Origin: Secundilactobacillus silagincola
Lineage (GTDB): Bacteria > Bacillota > Bacilli > Lactobacillales > Lactobacillaceae
Direction: 5' to 3'
Assembly (NCBI RefSeq): GCF_002583405.1
Contig: NZ_BCMJ01000004.1
Coordinates: 223,095 to 287,094 of the forward strand
Length of the DNA: 64,000 bases
Shown piece by piece: positions 7,567-16,740 of the stretch. The notes beneath the pieces are model-generated. The model did not search any database and had not been told where the DNA came from. It saw only the letters and a list, made by a program, of their open reading frames with translations. The position numbers and the translations under genes were made by a program. Position 1 is the stretch's first letter. Every line of letters starts with the position of its first letter.

Positions 7567-10188
7567 CTACTTTTCTACACCTTTCCCATCATACTCATCA
7601 ATCATAATCTGACGCAATTCACCGATCAATGGTTCTTTAGGGTTAGCAGTTGTACATTGGTCTTCGTATGCTAATTCGGCTAATTTATCAACCGTTTCGT
7701 CGAAGTGCTTCTTATCAACGCCGTTAGCTTTCAAACTCAAAGTAACGTCCACTGAGTGAGCTAATTCAATAATCTTGTTAACCAAGGCTTCCTTGAGTTC
7801 TTCCTTATTCTTGCCAGTTAAACCAATGTATCTGGCAATTTCAGCGTAGTCCTCATCCGCACGGAAGTATTCGTACTTAGGCCAAGTAGTCAGCTTACGA
7901 GGTTCCTTAAAGTTGTACCGGATAACGTGTGGCAAAGTGATGGCAATTGCTAAACCATGAGGGAGTCCGAACTCACCACCAAGTTTGTGGGCAATCGAGT
8001 GGTTAACACCTAAGAAGGCGTTAGCGAAGGCCATACCAGCAATGGTAGCTGCGTTATGCATTTCTTCGCGGGCTTGTAAATCACCGTTGTATGAAGCCGT
8101 TAAGTTTTCGAAGACTAACTTAATCGCTTGCAGTGACCATGGACGGGTGTAATCTGATGCCATGTTTGAAACGAATGATTCAATAGCATGGGTCAAAACA
8201 TCCAAACCGGCGTATGAAATGGTCTTCTTTGGCAGGCTTTCGATGAATTGTGAGTCCACAATGGCAACGTCTGGGGTCAATGCATAGTCAGCTAATGGGT
8301 ACTTAACGTGGGTCTTAGCATCCGTAATAACGGCAAATGGTGTCACTTCTGAACCAGTACCAGAGGTAGTTGGAATAGCAACGAATTGTGCTTTAGTTGC
8401 TTTTTCAAACTGGTAAGTTCGCTTCCGAATGTCCAAGAACTTCTGCTTTGCACCGAAGAAGCTTGCATCTGGATGCTCGTAGAATAACCACATGCACTTA
8501 GCAGCATCCATTGGAGAACCGCCACCTAATGCGATGATCGTATCAGGCTGGAAGTTCTTCATTTGAGCATAACCCTTTTCAACCGTATCAGTTGTTGGGT
8601 CTGACTCCATTACTGAGAAGAGTTGATATTCAAAGCCGTCTGGACGACGCTTCAGTTCACCAAGTACCTTGTCAACGTAGCCAAGTGAGATCATGGCTGG
8701 GTCAGCAACAATGAAGGCTTTCTTAATACCAGGCATATCGCCAAGGTAACGTACAGATGTCTTTTCAAAGTAAACTCGGGGTAATTTAATCCATTGCATA
8801 TTATTCCGCCGCTTTGCGATTGTTTTAATGTTTAAAAGGTCAAACGATGAAACGTTGTGTGAAACCGAGTTCTTGCCCCATGAACCAGTACCAAGAGTTA
8901 ATGAAGGAATCATTTCGTTGTAAAGGTTACCAATACCACCAAGAGCTGATGGGGTGTTCACCAATACACGACTAGCCTTCATCTTGATGCCGTATTCCGT
9001 AGCAAGGTCTTCATCCAAGGTGTGAATGGCTGCGGTATGACCGAGGCCGCCAAAGTGAAGTAAGTCGTTAGCAATCTTGAAACCTTCTTCATGGTTGGCT
9101 GACTTGTAAACGGAGATCACTGGGCAAAGTTTTTCGGCTGAGAGCCAGTTGTCTGGACCAACAGTGTTTAATTCAGCAGCTAAAACTTTAGTATCTTCGG
9201 GAACTTCAATTCCGGCTAATTTAGCAATATTGACGGCTGACATACCAGCGATTGGCCCTTTAACACCGCCACGTTTTGGATCGTACATGGCATCTGCTAA
9301 AGCTTTTTGTTCAGACTTCTTAATGAAGAAGACTTTACGATCCTTCATTTCCTTCTTAACGGCATCGTAAATGTCGGTGTCAATAATGATACTGTTTTCA
9401 GTGGCACAAACCATCCCATTATCAAAGGTCTTAGAAAGAACGATATCGTTGACTGCACGTTTGATGTTAGCAGTCTTTTCAATGTAAGCAGGACCGTTAC
9501 CAGGACCAACGCCTAAAGCAGGCTTCCCAGTTGAGTAAGCAGCCTTAACCATGCCGGGACCACCAGTAGCAAGTACTGAGGCAACTTGTGGGTGGTTCAT
9601 CAAAGCAGTGGTTGCTTCAAGGCTTGGTTCTTCAATCCACTGAATCACACCTTCAGGAGCACCGGCTGCAATAGCGGCGTCACGAACCACTTTGGCAGCT
9701 TCTACAGAACACTTCTGCGCTTGTGGATGGAAGGCAAAGATGATTGGGTTACGCGTCTTAACGGCAATTAATGACTTGAACATAGTCGTAGAAGTTGGGT
9801 TAGTCACCGGTGTCACACCAGCTAAAATACCAAGTGGTTCTGCAACTTTGATTAATTGACGTTCCTTATCATCTTCAATGATACCAACAGTTTTATCATT
9901 CTTAATGCTGTGCCAAATTTCTTCAGTGGCAAACATGTTTTTAATCGCTTTATCTTCCCAAACACCACGACCAGTTTCGTCCACAGCGAGTTTAGCTAAA
10001 CGCATATGTTGGTCCAAACCGGCGATTGCCATTTGGTGCACAATATGGTCGACTTTTTTCTGATCAAAATTATCCATTCCACACAGAGCATCGTGTGCTT
10101 TATTAACTAATTCATCAATCTGATTATTGATGCTAACGGGCTTTTTAGGCTTTTCATTATTTGATTTTGAATTCATTTCTTTTAACAT
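7567..10188 (-). CDS. adhE: Bifunctional acetaldehyde-CoA/alcohol dehydrogenase AdhE
   Basis: Reduces acetyl-CoA to acetaldehyde and then ethanol, consuming two NADH; this is the main NADH sink in heterofermentation. The 873-residue protein has an N-terminal CoA-acylating aldehyde dehydrogenase with catalytic Cys261 (in GMVCATEN), a linker with the second nucleotide-binding start at about residue 460, and a C-terminal iron-dependent alcohol dehydrogenase. The latter has GGGSPMDAAK and the metal-ligand segment GLDVLTHAIESF plus HSIAHKLGGEFGLPHG. GGAGGG lies 6 bases before ATG 10188. An unusually long basic N-terminal tail of about 20 residues precedes the conserved start. Monocistronic, with its own promoter and strong terminator. 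AdhE normally forms spirosomes. Confidence 0.97.
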   Translation of the reverse strand: MLKEMNSKSNNEKPKKPVSINNQIDELVNKAHDALCGMDNFDQKKVDHIVHQMAIAGLDQHMRLAKLAVDETGRGVWEDKAIKNMFATEEIWHSIKNDKTVGIIEDDKERQLIKVAEPLGILAGVTPVTNPTSTTMFKSLIAVKTRNPIIFAFHPQAQKCSVEAAKVVRDAAIAAGAPEGVIQWIEEPSLEATTALMNHPQVASVLATGGPGMVKAAYSTGKPALGVGPGNGPAYIEKTANIKRAVNDIVLSKTFDNGMVCATENSIIIDTDIYDAVKKEMKDRKVFFIKKSEQKALADAMYDPKRGGVKGPIAGMSAVNIAKLAGIEVPEDTKVLAAELNTVGPDNWLSAEKLCPVISVYKSANHEEGFKIANDLLHFGGLGHTAAIHTLDEDLATEYGIKMKASRVLVNTPSALGGIGNLYNEMIPSLTLGTGSWGKNSVSHNVSSFDLLNIKTIAKRRNNMQWIKLPRVYFEKTSVRYLGDMPGIKKAFIVADPAMISLGYVDKVLGELKRRPDGFEYQLFSVMESDPTTDTVEKGYAQMKNFQPDTIIALGGGSPMDAAKCMWLFYEHPDASFFGAKQKFLDIRKRTYQFEKATKAQFVAIPTTSGTGSEVTPFAVITDAKTHVKYPLADYALTPDVAIVDSQFIESLPKKTISYAGLDVLTHAIESFVSNMASDYTRPWSLQAIKLVFENLTASYNGDLQAREEMHNAATIAGMAFANAFLGVNHSIAHKLGGEFGLPHGLAIAITLPHVIRYNFKEPRKLTTWPKYEYFRADEDYAEIARYIGLTGKNKEELKEALVNKIIELAHSVDVTLSLKANGVDKKHFDETVDKLAELAYEDQCTTANPKEPLIGELRQIMIDEYDGKGVEK

Positions 10189-10225
10189 TCTTAACCCTCC
10201 ATCATGAAAATACTGGCTAATTTCT

Positions 10226-10276
10226 TTGTTATCTCTTTCACAAAGACTATAATATCATACTTTTTTTAAATGTAAA
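10226..10276 (-). promoter_or_regulatory. adhE promoter with Rex-like operator
   Basis: On the minus strand, -35 TTTACA (10271-10276) and -10 TATTAT (10249-10254) are 16 bases apart. Directly downstream lies TTGTGAAAGAGATAACAA (10226-10243), resembling a Rex site (consensus near TTGTGAA-N4-TTCACAA) with a conserved left half and weaker right half. Rex control by the NADH/NAD ratio is the known logic for adhE genes; here it is inferred from one site. Confidence 0.5.
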
Positions 10277-10368
10277 TAGCCAAAATAAATTTATTTTTTT
10301 ACGTTTTCTGCTTAATTTTTTCCTTACTCCACCAGTATATACAAGTGTTTTCACTGATTTACTAGCAA

Positions 10369-10382
10369 TGTAAGCGGTTAAA
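10369..10382. promoter_or_regulatory. Possible cre (CcpA) site upstream of adhE
   Basis: TGTAAGCGGTTAAA matches the cre core TGTAANCGNT but not the final CA. It lies about 95 bases upstream of the adhE -35. The rest of 10277-10489 is AT-rich with no gene. Confidence 0.3.
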
Positions 10383-10489
10383 TATATAGTTTGTGAAATA
10401 AAATACTATAAGGCGATAAAGTGAAACTTTTCCTGAAAATAATTTTCTTTCTCTTCTGGATCCGATGATACCGGCATTTCAGAGCAAAA

Positions 10490-10521
10490 TAAAAAAGTTC
10501 CGCAAAAACGGGACTTTTTTA
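10490..10521 (-). terminator. Terminator of the DUF1836 gene
   Basis: Hairpin with arms AAAAAAGTTCCG and CGGGACTTTTTT around CAAAAA, immediately downstream of the minus-strand gene. Confidence 0.85.
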
Positions 10522-10525
10522 GAAA

Positions 10526-11053
10526 TTATTTCACTTTTTTAATGGGTTTGATTGGCTTTTGAATCATCCGCAGCAACTGCTCTGATTGGATTCGGTTTAA
10601 AATCGTATCTGCAGCAACCTGCATTAGCTTATCGTTCAAGGTTTTAGCTGGTGCTTCCGGCTGTCCTTGACCTAAATTCTTTAGTGAGTTGTTCAAAACA
10701 TCGATGAAATTATCGTAGGCCTGCTTAGGGAAGTCCCCCGCCGTCACTTGATCGATTCCATGACGAATCGTTTCGGTTGAAAAGAGCGGCTTCAATAGCC
10801 CAATCAACAATAAATCAGCTAACTGCATGGTCTGATATTTCTTTTTGACTGGTGCAATAATCACCTGGTGTTTAACGTAATTATTGATCATTGCTGGTGT
10901 GATTGGTTCAACACCTAGCTGACCAATGGCGTCATTAACAAAGGCCACGACCTGGTCCATATACAAATCAAACTTGGGTAATTCACTCCAATGCGGTAAC
11001 TTAACCTGACGAATCTGAGCTTCCCAGCGATTATATTGATCGAATTCTGCCAT
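10526..11053 (-). CDS. DUF1836 domain protein
   Basis: A soluble protein of 175 residues of the DUF1836 type found in Firmicutes. These proteins begin with a short region resembling a winged or helix-turn-helix fold (PITPAMINNYVKHQVI, then KKKYQTMQLADLLLIGLLK) and are suspected regulators, but the role is not established. ATG 11053 (MAEFDQYNRWE) is preferred because AAAGGAG lies 8 bases upstream; the longer frame has no such site. The C-terminus ends in a basic KPIKPIKKVK tail. Monocistronic, between its own terminator and the P-type ATPase gene. Confidence 0.75.
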   Translation of the reverse strand: MAEFDQYNRWEAQIRQVKLPHWSELPKFDLYMDQVVAFVNDAIGQLGVEPITPAMINNYVKHQVIIAPVKKKYQTMQLADLLLIGLLKPLFSTETIRHGIDQVTAGDFPKQAYDNFIDVLNNSLKNLGQGQPEAPAKTLNDKLMQVAADTILNRIQSEQLLRMIQKPIKPIKKVK

Positions 11054-11190
11054 TTTAGCCACTCCTTTATATAGTATATTCAACTACTTTATAATTATTG
11101 TAGCATGTTTACCTAGTTTTATAAACTAGATATTAAAAGAGTTAAAGAAAGCCCGCTGGTTAATCTCACCGCGGACCTAGAATTATCGGA

Positions 11191-13515
11191 TTAACGCCAA
11201 TTTATTCGCGCCAGTATTCGTTTGCCAACCACTTCTTGAACAAGATAAAAGAAAGGATAGATGCTGGCTAACAGCGGCAGGTAAAACACTGCCATCTGCC
11301 AGTTGAAGATACCTTCCAAAGAAAACAGTTTGCCAAAGAAAATAAAAATCAAGGCGAAACACCCTGCCATCAATAGCACTAATGCAAGTTTTAGCCGATT
11401 AAGCGGTCTGGCAACCATCAATAAAGCCACCAAACAAACGGCGCCGGTTAACAGTACCGAAAGCGTCGAAGTCTCGGTGTAATTTAAATTGAACTGCACG
11501 CCACCCACCAGATCTATCACTAGAATATAGGCCACCACGCAAATAGCAGCGGGTGCTGCAATCACCATTACTTGTTTCATAAATTGTCCCGATATTCGTT
11601 GATAATTCGGCTCCAGTGCCAATACGAAGGTGGGAATACCCACCGTTAAGACTGAAATCGGTGTTAGCTGGATTGGCTGGAAGGGATATCCATTTCGCAT
11701 AAAAATAAAAATGATACTTAACGCCACGGAATACATCGTTTTGATTAAAAATAGGGACGCCACCCGTTCAATGTTATTTACCACTCGCCGACCCTCATTC
11801 AACACATTGAGCATGGCATCAAAATTTGAATCAACCAGGACAAAATCGGCAATACTTTTAGCCGCTTCACTGCCACTAGCCATGGCGATGCCACAATCAG
11901 CCTGTCGTAACGCCAAAATATCGTTTACACCGTCACCCGTCATCGCAACTGAATGCCCTGCCCGTTGCCAAGCCTTGACTAACTGCTTCTTCTGGGTAGG
12001 AGTAACGCGGCCAAAAACGGTATATTTAGCGACTAACTGATCATAATCAATGTCACCCTCTAAGCTGCTCATATCAATTAATTGCGCCCAGTTCTTGATA
12101 CCGGCACGTGACGCAATGTTGGCCACTGTCGTTGGGTTATCGCCGGAAATAACTTTCAAGGCAACATCTTGATTCTGAAAATAACGAAAGGTCTCAACAG
12201 CGTTTTCGCGAATCTCATCCTCAATTAGAATTAGGCCAAGTACCGTGACATTACCTAGATTATCAGCATTCATTTCAGTAGTCTGGGCAATGCAAAGCAC
12301 CCGATACCCTTCCGCAGCGTATCCTTCGATCTGCTTTGCCAAATTGGCCGGTACCCGTTTGAGAACAAACTCTGGTGCGCCAATGACGTAGTTACCCTGT
12401 TGAACACTGACACCGCTCCACTTCCGAGCTGAAGAGAACGGCACCACTTTTGTCGGCTGCCATTCCGGATTAGTTAAAGCGCTATTCAACGCACGGGCTG
12501 TTTCGTTATCGTCCCCAATGGCGTTAATGGTACCGCCAATAATCAGTTTCACCTGATCTAGAGATTGCTGATGCCAAGGCACAATTTTACTCAACTGAAG
12601 TTTGCCACTCGTGATGGTTCCCGTCTTATCTAGTCCCAGAACATCAACTCGTGCCAAGCCTTCAATAGCTGGTAGCTCTCGGACCAATACACGGTGCCGG
12701 GCAAGATTCATTGCTGAAACTGCCAGAGAAACTGACGTCAACAAGACTAGGCCTTCGGGAATCATGCCAATCATGGCAGCTGTTGTCCCTAAAATAGCTT
12801 GGTTAATACTGCTGTGGTTTAATAGACGCGAAATAAAGAGGACAGTGCCCAGCGGAACGATCACAACGGTCAGAATTTTAATAATCCGATTAATGGTATT
12901 CAGCAGCTGACTATTAGTACTTTCGCCTGACTGAACTTCGCCTGACATAGTATTGATAAAACTCTTTGCCCCAACATGGGTTGCTCGAACTACGGCTTGA
13001 CCACTGACCAAAAAGCTGCCCGAGACCACCGAATCGCCAGTCGTCTTAGCAATCGGTGTTGCTTCACCGGTAATCTGTGATTCATCCACTTCAATACCCT
13101 TAGTCTCTAAAATCAGGCCATCAACTGGCAGCTGGTCACCCCGGTGCATCACCAGCAGATCATCTTGAACGATCGCATCTTGGTGGAGCTCCACTGTTCC
13201 GCTAGCCCGCTTAACCTCATAAGTAGATTCAGATAATAGACTCATTTTATCGATTTGACGCTTAGAGCGAATTTCCTGGAAGATGCCGATAGCCGTATTC
13301 ACGATGGCAACACCTAAAAACAGCTCATTTTTATAACTACCTGTAATCAGCACCAAAGCACCGAGAACCAAGTTGATCAAATTAAACCAAGTCAGTAAGT
13401 TGTCTCGGAAAATGGCCTTAATTGAACGCGTTAGTGACGGTGCTGGTTCGTTTTGCCGTCCAGTATCGATTCGCTGTTGCACTTGTTTAGCTGTTAAGCC
13501 TTGTGAAATCGGCAT
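11191..13515 (-). CDS. P-type cation ATPase, CtpE-like
   Basis: Membrane cation pump of 774 residues. Visible motifs: TGEAT of the actuator domain, IPEGL in membrane helix 4, the phosphorylated Asp in DKTGT at about residue 296, and TGDGVND in the hinge. The MIPEGLVLLTSVSLAVSAMNLARHRVLVRELPAIEGL-type segment resembles the CtpE subfamily, linked in mycobacteria to calcium uptake, rather than Cu or K pumps; no N-terminal metal-binding domain (CxxC) is present. ATG 13515 (MPISQGL) has GGTGG 8 bases upstream; a GTG four codons earlier is less likely. The ion carried here is not shown by the sequence. Divergent from the aldo/keto reductase. Confidence 0.85.
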   Translation of the reverse strand: MPISQGLTAKQVQQRIDTGRQNEPAPSLTRSIKAIFRDNLLTWFNLINLVLGALVLITGSYKNELFLGVAIVNTAIGIFQEIRSKRQIDKMSLLSESTYEVKRASGTVELHQDAIVQDDLLVMHRGDQLPVDGLILETKGIEVDESQITGEATPIAKTTGDSVVSGSFLVSGQAVVRATHVGAKSFINTMSGEVQSGESTNSQLLNTINRIIKILTVVIVPLGTVLFISRLLNHSSINQAILGTTAAMIGMIPEGLVLLTSVSLAVSAMNLARHRVLVRELPAIEGLARVDVLGLDKTGTITSGKLQLSKIVPWHQQSLDQVKLIIGGTINAIGDDNETARALNSALTNPEWQPTKVVPFSSARKWSGVSVQQGNYVIGAPEFVLKRVPANLAKQIEGYAAEGYRVLCIAQTTEMNADNLGNVTVLGLILIEDEIRENAVETFRYFQNQDVALKVISGDNPTTVANIASRAGIKNWAQLIDMSSLEGDIDYDQLVAKYTVFGRVTPTQKKQLVKAWQRAGHSVAMTGDGVNDILALRQADCGIAMASGSEAAKSIADFVLVDSNFDAMLNVLNEGRRVVNNIERVASLFLIKTMYSVALSIIFIFMRNGYPFQPIQLTPISVLTVGIPTFVLALEPNYQRISGQFMKQVMVIAAPAAICVVAYILVIDLVGGVQFNLNYTETSTLSVLLTGAVCLVALLMVARPLNRLKLALVLLMAGCFALIFIFFGKLFSLEGIFNWQMAVFYLPLLASIYPFFYLVQEVVGKRILARINWR

Positions 13516-13610
13516 GTTCCAAACCACCTTCCATATCTCTTGCTAACATTGTACAAAATTTACAAGCAACTTGGGCTAATCTACCGATTTCTTTAAAGAA
13601 AAGCCAATAT

Positions 13611-13632
13611 TTGTAAGCGCTTTTGCTATAAT
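13611..13632 (+). promoter_or_regulatory. Promoter -10 with overlapping cre site (aldo/keto reductase)
   Basis: TGTAAGCGCTTTTG (from 13612) is a good cre match and lies directly before TATAAT at 13627-13632, about 35 bases upstream of the start codon. CcpA binding here would block RNA polymerase, implying carbon catabolite repression. The -35 is poor. Confidence 0.65.
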
Positions 13633-13667
13633 AAAAGAGAAGACTATCAGAGAAGGGGTACCAATTC

Positions 13668-14516
13668 ATGGCTGAAACGACGATTAAACTGGCTGATGGC
13701 AATGAAATGCCACTGGTTGGCTTCGGAACTTACTTAATTAATACACAAGAGTTGATGGATACGTCCATTAAAACCGCATTTGACGCTGGTTATCGACTAT
13801 TCGACACGGCTCAACTTTACCGTAATGAGGATTTTCTGGGACAGACTTTAGTTAATCTGCAGATTCCCCGCGACCAGATCTTTATCACTTCAAAAATTGC
13901 TGAAATAAGCCAAGGATACGAGAATACGATTAAAAGTATTGATGGCTCTCTAGAACGGTTAAAGACTAACTACCTTGATCTATTATTAGTCCACTGGCCG
14001 GTACAGGAATATTTCTTCGATACTTGGCGAGCATTGGAAAAACTTAAAGCCGACGGAAAAGTAAAATCAATTGGGGTTTCTAACTTTAGCGTCGCACACC
14101 TAGAGCTATTAAAGACTCAGGCAAAGGAAATGCCCGTCGTTAACCAAGTTGAACGACACCCTTACTTGAACCAGCGGGCATTGGTGGCATTTGATAAAGC
14201 GCAAAATATCGTGACACAGGCGTGGAGTCCACTGGGACGCGGTGTAACGCTCGATAACGAAATGCTAAAGAAAATGGCGGATCACCACCGCGTTTCAGTT
14301 GCGCAGCTCATTTTAAAGTGGCACCTACAAAATGGCGTAGCAGTCATCCCCAAGTCTAAAACACCTAGTCGAATTATTGAGAACCATCAGCTGGACTTTG
14401 AGCTATCTGAGGATGAAAGTGGCATGATTGATTTACTGAACCGCAATCAACGAACTGGCGATGATCCTGAAATTGTTTATGAAACTGGTAAACAATACAA
14501 GGTTTACAAGGAATAG
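13668..14516 (+). CDS. Aldo/keto reductase
   Basis: NADPH-dependent reductase of aldehydes or ketones with a TIM-barrel fold, 282 residues. The catalytic tetrad is visible: D46 (FDTAQLY), Y51, K76 (TSKIAE) and H109 (LLVHWP). The phosphate-binding segment IPKSKTPSRIIEN follows near residue 225. AAGGGG lies 8 bases before ATG 13668. It looks like the AKR5 group (2,5-diketo-gluconate reductase-like), whose members are often broad in substrate. Monocistronic and probably catabolite-repressed via the overlapping cre site. Confidence 0.92.
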   Translation: MAETTIKLADGNEMPLVGFGTYLINTQELMDTSIKTAFDAGYRLFDTAQLYRNEDFLGQTLVNLQIPRDQIFITSKIAEISQGYENTIKSIDGSLERLKTNYLDLLLVHWPVQEYFFDTWRALEKLKADGKVKSIGVSNFSVAHLELLKTQAKEMPVVNQVERHPYLNQRALVAFDKAQNIVTQAWSPLGRGVTLDNEMLKKMADHHRVSVAQLILKWHLQNGVAVIPKSKTPSRIIENHQLDFELSEDESGMIDLLNRNQRTGDDPEIVYETGKQYKVYKE

Positions 14517-14520
14517 ACAG

Positions 14521-14557
14521 AAAAAAAGCGTACCGAAAATTTTCGGTACGCTTTTTT
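14521..14557. terminator. Bidirectional terminator
   Basis: Arms AAAAAAAGCGTACCGAAAAT and its complement TTTCGGTACGCTTTTTT form a strong hairpin between the convergent aldo/keto reductase and hsp20 genes. Confidence 0.9.
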
Positions 14558-14586
14558 AGTGGATGCAATCAAATCATGTTCAGTGA

Positions 14587-15012
14587 TTAGTCAATCGCAA
14601 TGTGATGACTATCTTGCTTATCTTCAGTCATCTTTGGCAGAGTCAGTTTAAGGATGCCGCCATCATAGGTTGCCTTGACGTTATCTTCATCAACTCCTGG
14701 CAGATAGAAGCTGCGGGTAACGTTGCTTGAGCTGCGTTCTTGACGGAGAACACGGCCCTTTTCATCCTTGTCTTCTTTATCCAAATTGTGAACGGCATTG
14801 ATCCGTAACGTGTTGTCACGATAATCAATGTGAATACCATCCTTCTTGAAGCCAGGTAGTTCAGCGGCTACTTCATAACTCTTGTCATTTTCTTTAATAT
14901 CGGTTTTCATATCATCACTGCCGAAGAATTTCTGACCAAAGTTACCAAAGTCGTTGAAGAAGTTCATTGGATCCAAATCGTTAAAGTTTCTGTTTGCTAA
15001 ATAGTTAGTCAT
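14587..15012 (-). CDS. hsp20: Small heat-shock protein Hsp20
   Basis: ATP-independent chaperone of 141 residues that holds unfolded proteins and protects membranes under heat, acid or ethanol stress. An alpha-crystallin domain spans about residues 40-138, with the conserved strand AELPGFKKDGIHIDY and the C-terminal GGILKLTLPK; the short tail is DSHHIAID rather than a classical IxI/V motif, which is slightly unusual. AAGGGG lies 9 bases before ATG 15012. A perfect CIRCE element upstream places it in the HrcA regulon. Confidence 0.93.
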   Translation of the reverse strand: MTNYLANRNFNDLDPMNFFNDFGNFGQKFFGSDDMKTDIKENDKSYEVAAELPGFKKDGIHIDYRDNTLRINAVHNLDKEDKDEKGRVLRQERSSSNVTRSFYLPGVDEDNVKATYDGGILKLTLPKMTEDKQDSHHIAID

Positions 15013-15092
15013 AGTGAAAAACCCCTTTCAGAATTTTAAACTAAGGTTAGTGGACATGTGGTTCTTATCTCCTTACCAACCTTACATTGTCT

Positions 15093-15121
15093 ATATTAGT
15101 CAGTATTGGTCAGGAATGCAA
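15093..15121 (-). promoter_or_regulatory. hsp20 promoter
   Basis: On the minus strand, -35 TTGCAT (15116-15121) and -10 TAATAT (15093-15098) are 17 bases apart, giving a leader of about 75 bases. Confidence 0.7.
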
Positions 15122-15125
15122 GAAA

Positions 15126-15152
15126 TTAGCACTCGAATGTTGAGAGTGCTAA
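15126..15152. promoter_or_regulatory. CIRCE operator (HrcA)
   Basis: TTAGCACTC and GAGTGCTAA separated by nine bases form a perfect CIRCE inverted repeat, 4 bases upstream of the hsp20 -35. Confidence 0.95.
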
Positions 15153-15197
15153 TTCCTTTTTTAAATAGTCTCTACAAACGCCTATATATCAGCATTT

Positions 15198-15244
15198 AAA
15201 AAAGTCTTCGAACGATATCAAGAATCACAGTTCGAAGACTTTTT
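15198..15244 (-). terminator. Terminator of the permease gene
   Basis: Arms GTCTTCGAAC and GTTCGAAGAC around a 16-base loop, flanked by A- and T-runs. It lies between the FucP-family gene and the hsp20 promoter. Confidence 0.85.
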
Positions 15245-15313
15245 AATTTTTAATTGCTAAAGGTCAAACTTTTTAAACATTTAATCAGTCAAATATACAT
15301 TACTATTTGATGA

Positions 15314-16684
15314 CTAGTGTTCTTGAATTTCGTCGGGATGTTTTTTCTCAAAACGGTATTCAAGGAAGAAGTAAACCGTGATGTAAAGGAAGCAAAGTGC
15401 TGGTACAACGAATGAAAACTGCATGGAACCAGATAAATCTGAAACCACACCTTGGATGGCCGGAATAATCGCACCACCAATTAAGGCCATAACGATTACT
15501 GCACCAGCCGTTGCTGTATACTTCTTTTCCTGAACTTGATCCAAAGTATGCGTGTAGATGGTTGGCCATTCGGGACCAAAGAAGAAGCTAGTCATAATCG
15601 CTGCATAAACCGCCGTCATATTAGGAATCGTAAAGGTTAAAATAAGACTGATCACCCCAAGCAACGAATAAACGGTCAAAGTTCCAGTGATGGAGAAACG
15701 ACTCATGAAGGTATTGGCCACCAATTTACCAACGAACCAAGCAATGTAACTAAAAATCATGAAGGTTGAGGCTGCTGAATCAGTAATGCTGTGGTTTAAG
15801 TTCAAGGCTAACCGAATGGTGAATGACCAAACAGTTGTTTGAAGACCAGCGTAAATAAATTGGGTGAAGACACCCTTTTTAAAGCCAGTGTTATGCCAAA
15901 GGTACTTGATGGTTTCGCCTAATGCTGGTCGTTCTTCTTCAGCGACACCGCCTTCAACTGTTGCTTCAGCGGTTGCTTTAGCTCGTGGCATAGGTACCAA
16001 CGCGAAGATGATCAACATCACAATCAGAACAATCAAGATGTACTTGTATGGCCGTAACGTCAATTGCAGCATCTTTTCACCGTAAGCGATCCGAGCGGCA
16101 CCGTGCATGTGAGCCATCTTATCAGATAGGTTACCAACCGTACCAAAGATCAGGTATTTTCCAAGCAGGATACCCGTAATATCACCCAATGGGACAAGAG
16201 TCTGTGAAAAGTTCAGTCGTAATGTGGCGTATTGCTTCGGTCCAAGCATTGAACTGTAAGTATCACTGGCAGTTTCAAGGAAACTCAAACCAATCGCAAT
16301 CGCAAAAATAGCGACCAGAAACATACTATAAGTTGCAACCCGTGAGGCCGGGAAGAACATTGCACAACCAAGAATATAGAAAATCAATCCGGTCATAATA
16401 GCGAATTTATAACTGTTCTTTTTAATAATTAATGAAGCTGGAATCGCGATTAAAAAATAGCCACCGTAGAAAGCACTTTGAACGAATGCCGTCGCAGCGT
16501 CGTTCAGTAGAAAAACCGTCTTGAACTGAGTAATCAAAATATCGTTTAAACTAGCAGCAGCTCCCCAAAGTGGGAAAATCAGTGAAACTAAAATAAATTG
16601 AAATACTGGTGTTTTACTTAAATAACCATCGGAAAGCTGTGTCCAGCCATGAGTCTTTTTTGTGGTTGTTTCTGTGGTTTCCAT
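15314..16684 (-). CDS. FucP-family sugar:H+ symporter
   Basis: Major facilitator of 456 residues with about 12 helices, closest in pattern to the FucP/DeoP family. Family features visible are the early WGAAASLNDILITQFKTVF, FVQSAFYGGYFLIAIPA and FLETASDTY segments. The gene follows rbsD (57-base gap), so the substrate may be D-ribose or a deoxy-pentose rather than L-fucose; no fucose catabolic gene lies nearby. A central cytoplasmic loop near residue 245 is acidic. GAGGAG lies 8 bases before ATG 16684. Co-transcribed with rbsD from a promoter near a cre-like site. Confidence 0.85.
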   Translation of the reverse strand: METTETTTKKTHGWTQLSDGYLSKTPVFQFILVSLIFPLWGAAASLNDILITQFKTVFLLNDAATAFVQSAFYGGYFLIAIPASLIIKKNSYKFAIMTGLIFYILGCAMFFPASRVATYSMFLVAIFAIAIGLSFLETASDTYSSMLGPKQYATLRLNFSQTLVPLGDITGILLGKYLIFGTVGNLSDKMAHMHGAARIAYGEKMLQLTLRPYKYILIVLIVMLIIFALVPMPRAKATAEATVEGGVAEEERPALGETIKYLWHNTGFKKGVFTQFIYAGLQTTVWSFTIRLALNLNHSITDSAASTFMIFSYIAWFVGKLVANTFMSRFSITGTLTVYSLLGVISLILTFTIPNMTAVYAAIMTSFFFGPEWPTIYTHTLDQVQEKKYTATAGAVIVMALIGGAIIPAIQGVVSDLSGSMQFSFVVPALCFLYITVYFFLEYRFEKKHPDEIQEH

Positions 16685-16740
16685 GTTTTATACTCCTCTA
16701 AATTCTTATTGATAAAACCTTTTACTAAAAACAAAAAAGC

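Noticed and set aside
7231..7674. Plus-strand frame of 147 codons across the terminator and structured element
   Set aside because: It spans the tandem repeat, the adhE terminator and the adhE 3' end; repetitive and no ribosome site.
15314..16684. L-fucose permease as a definite call
   Set aside because: No fucose isomerase, kinase or aldolase is present; the rbsD partner points to ribose or deoxyribose.
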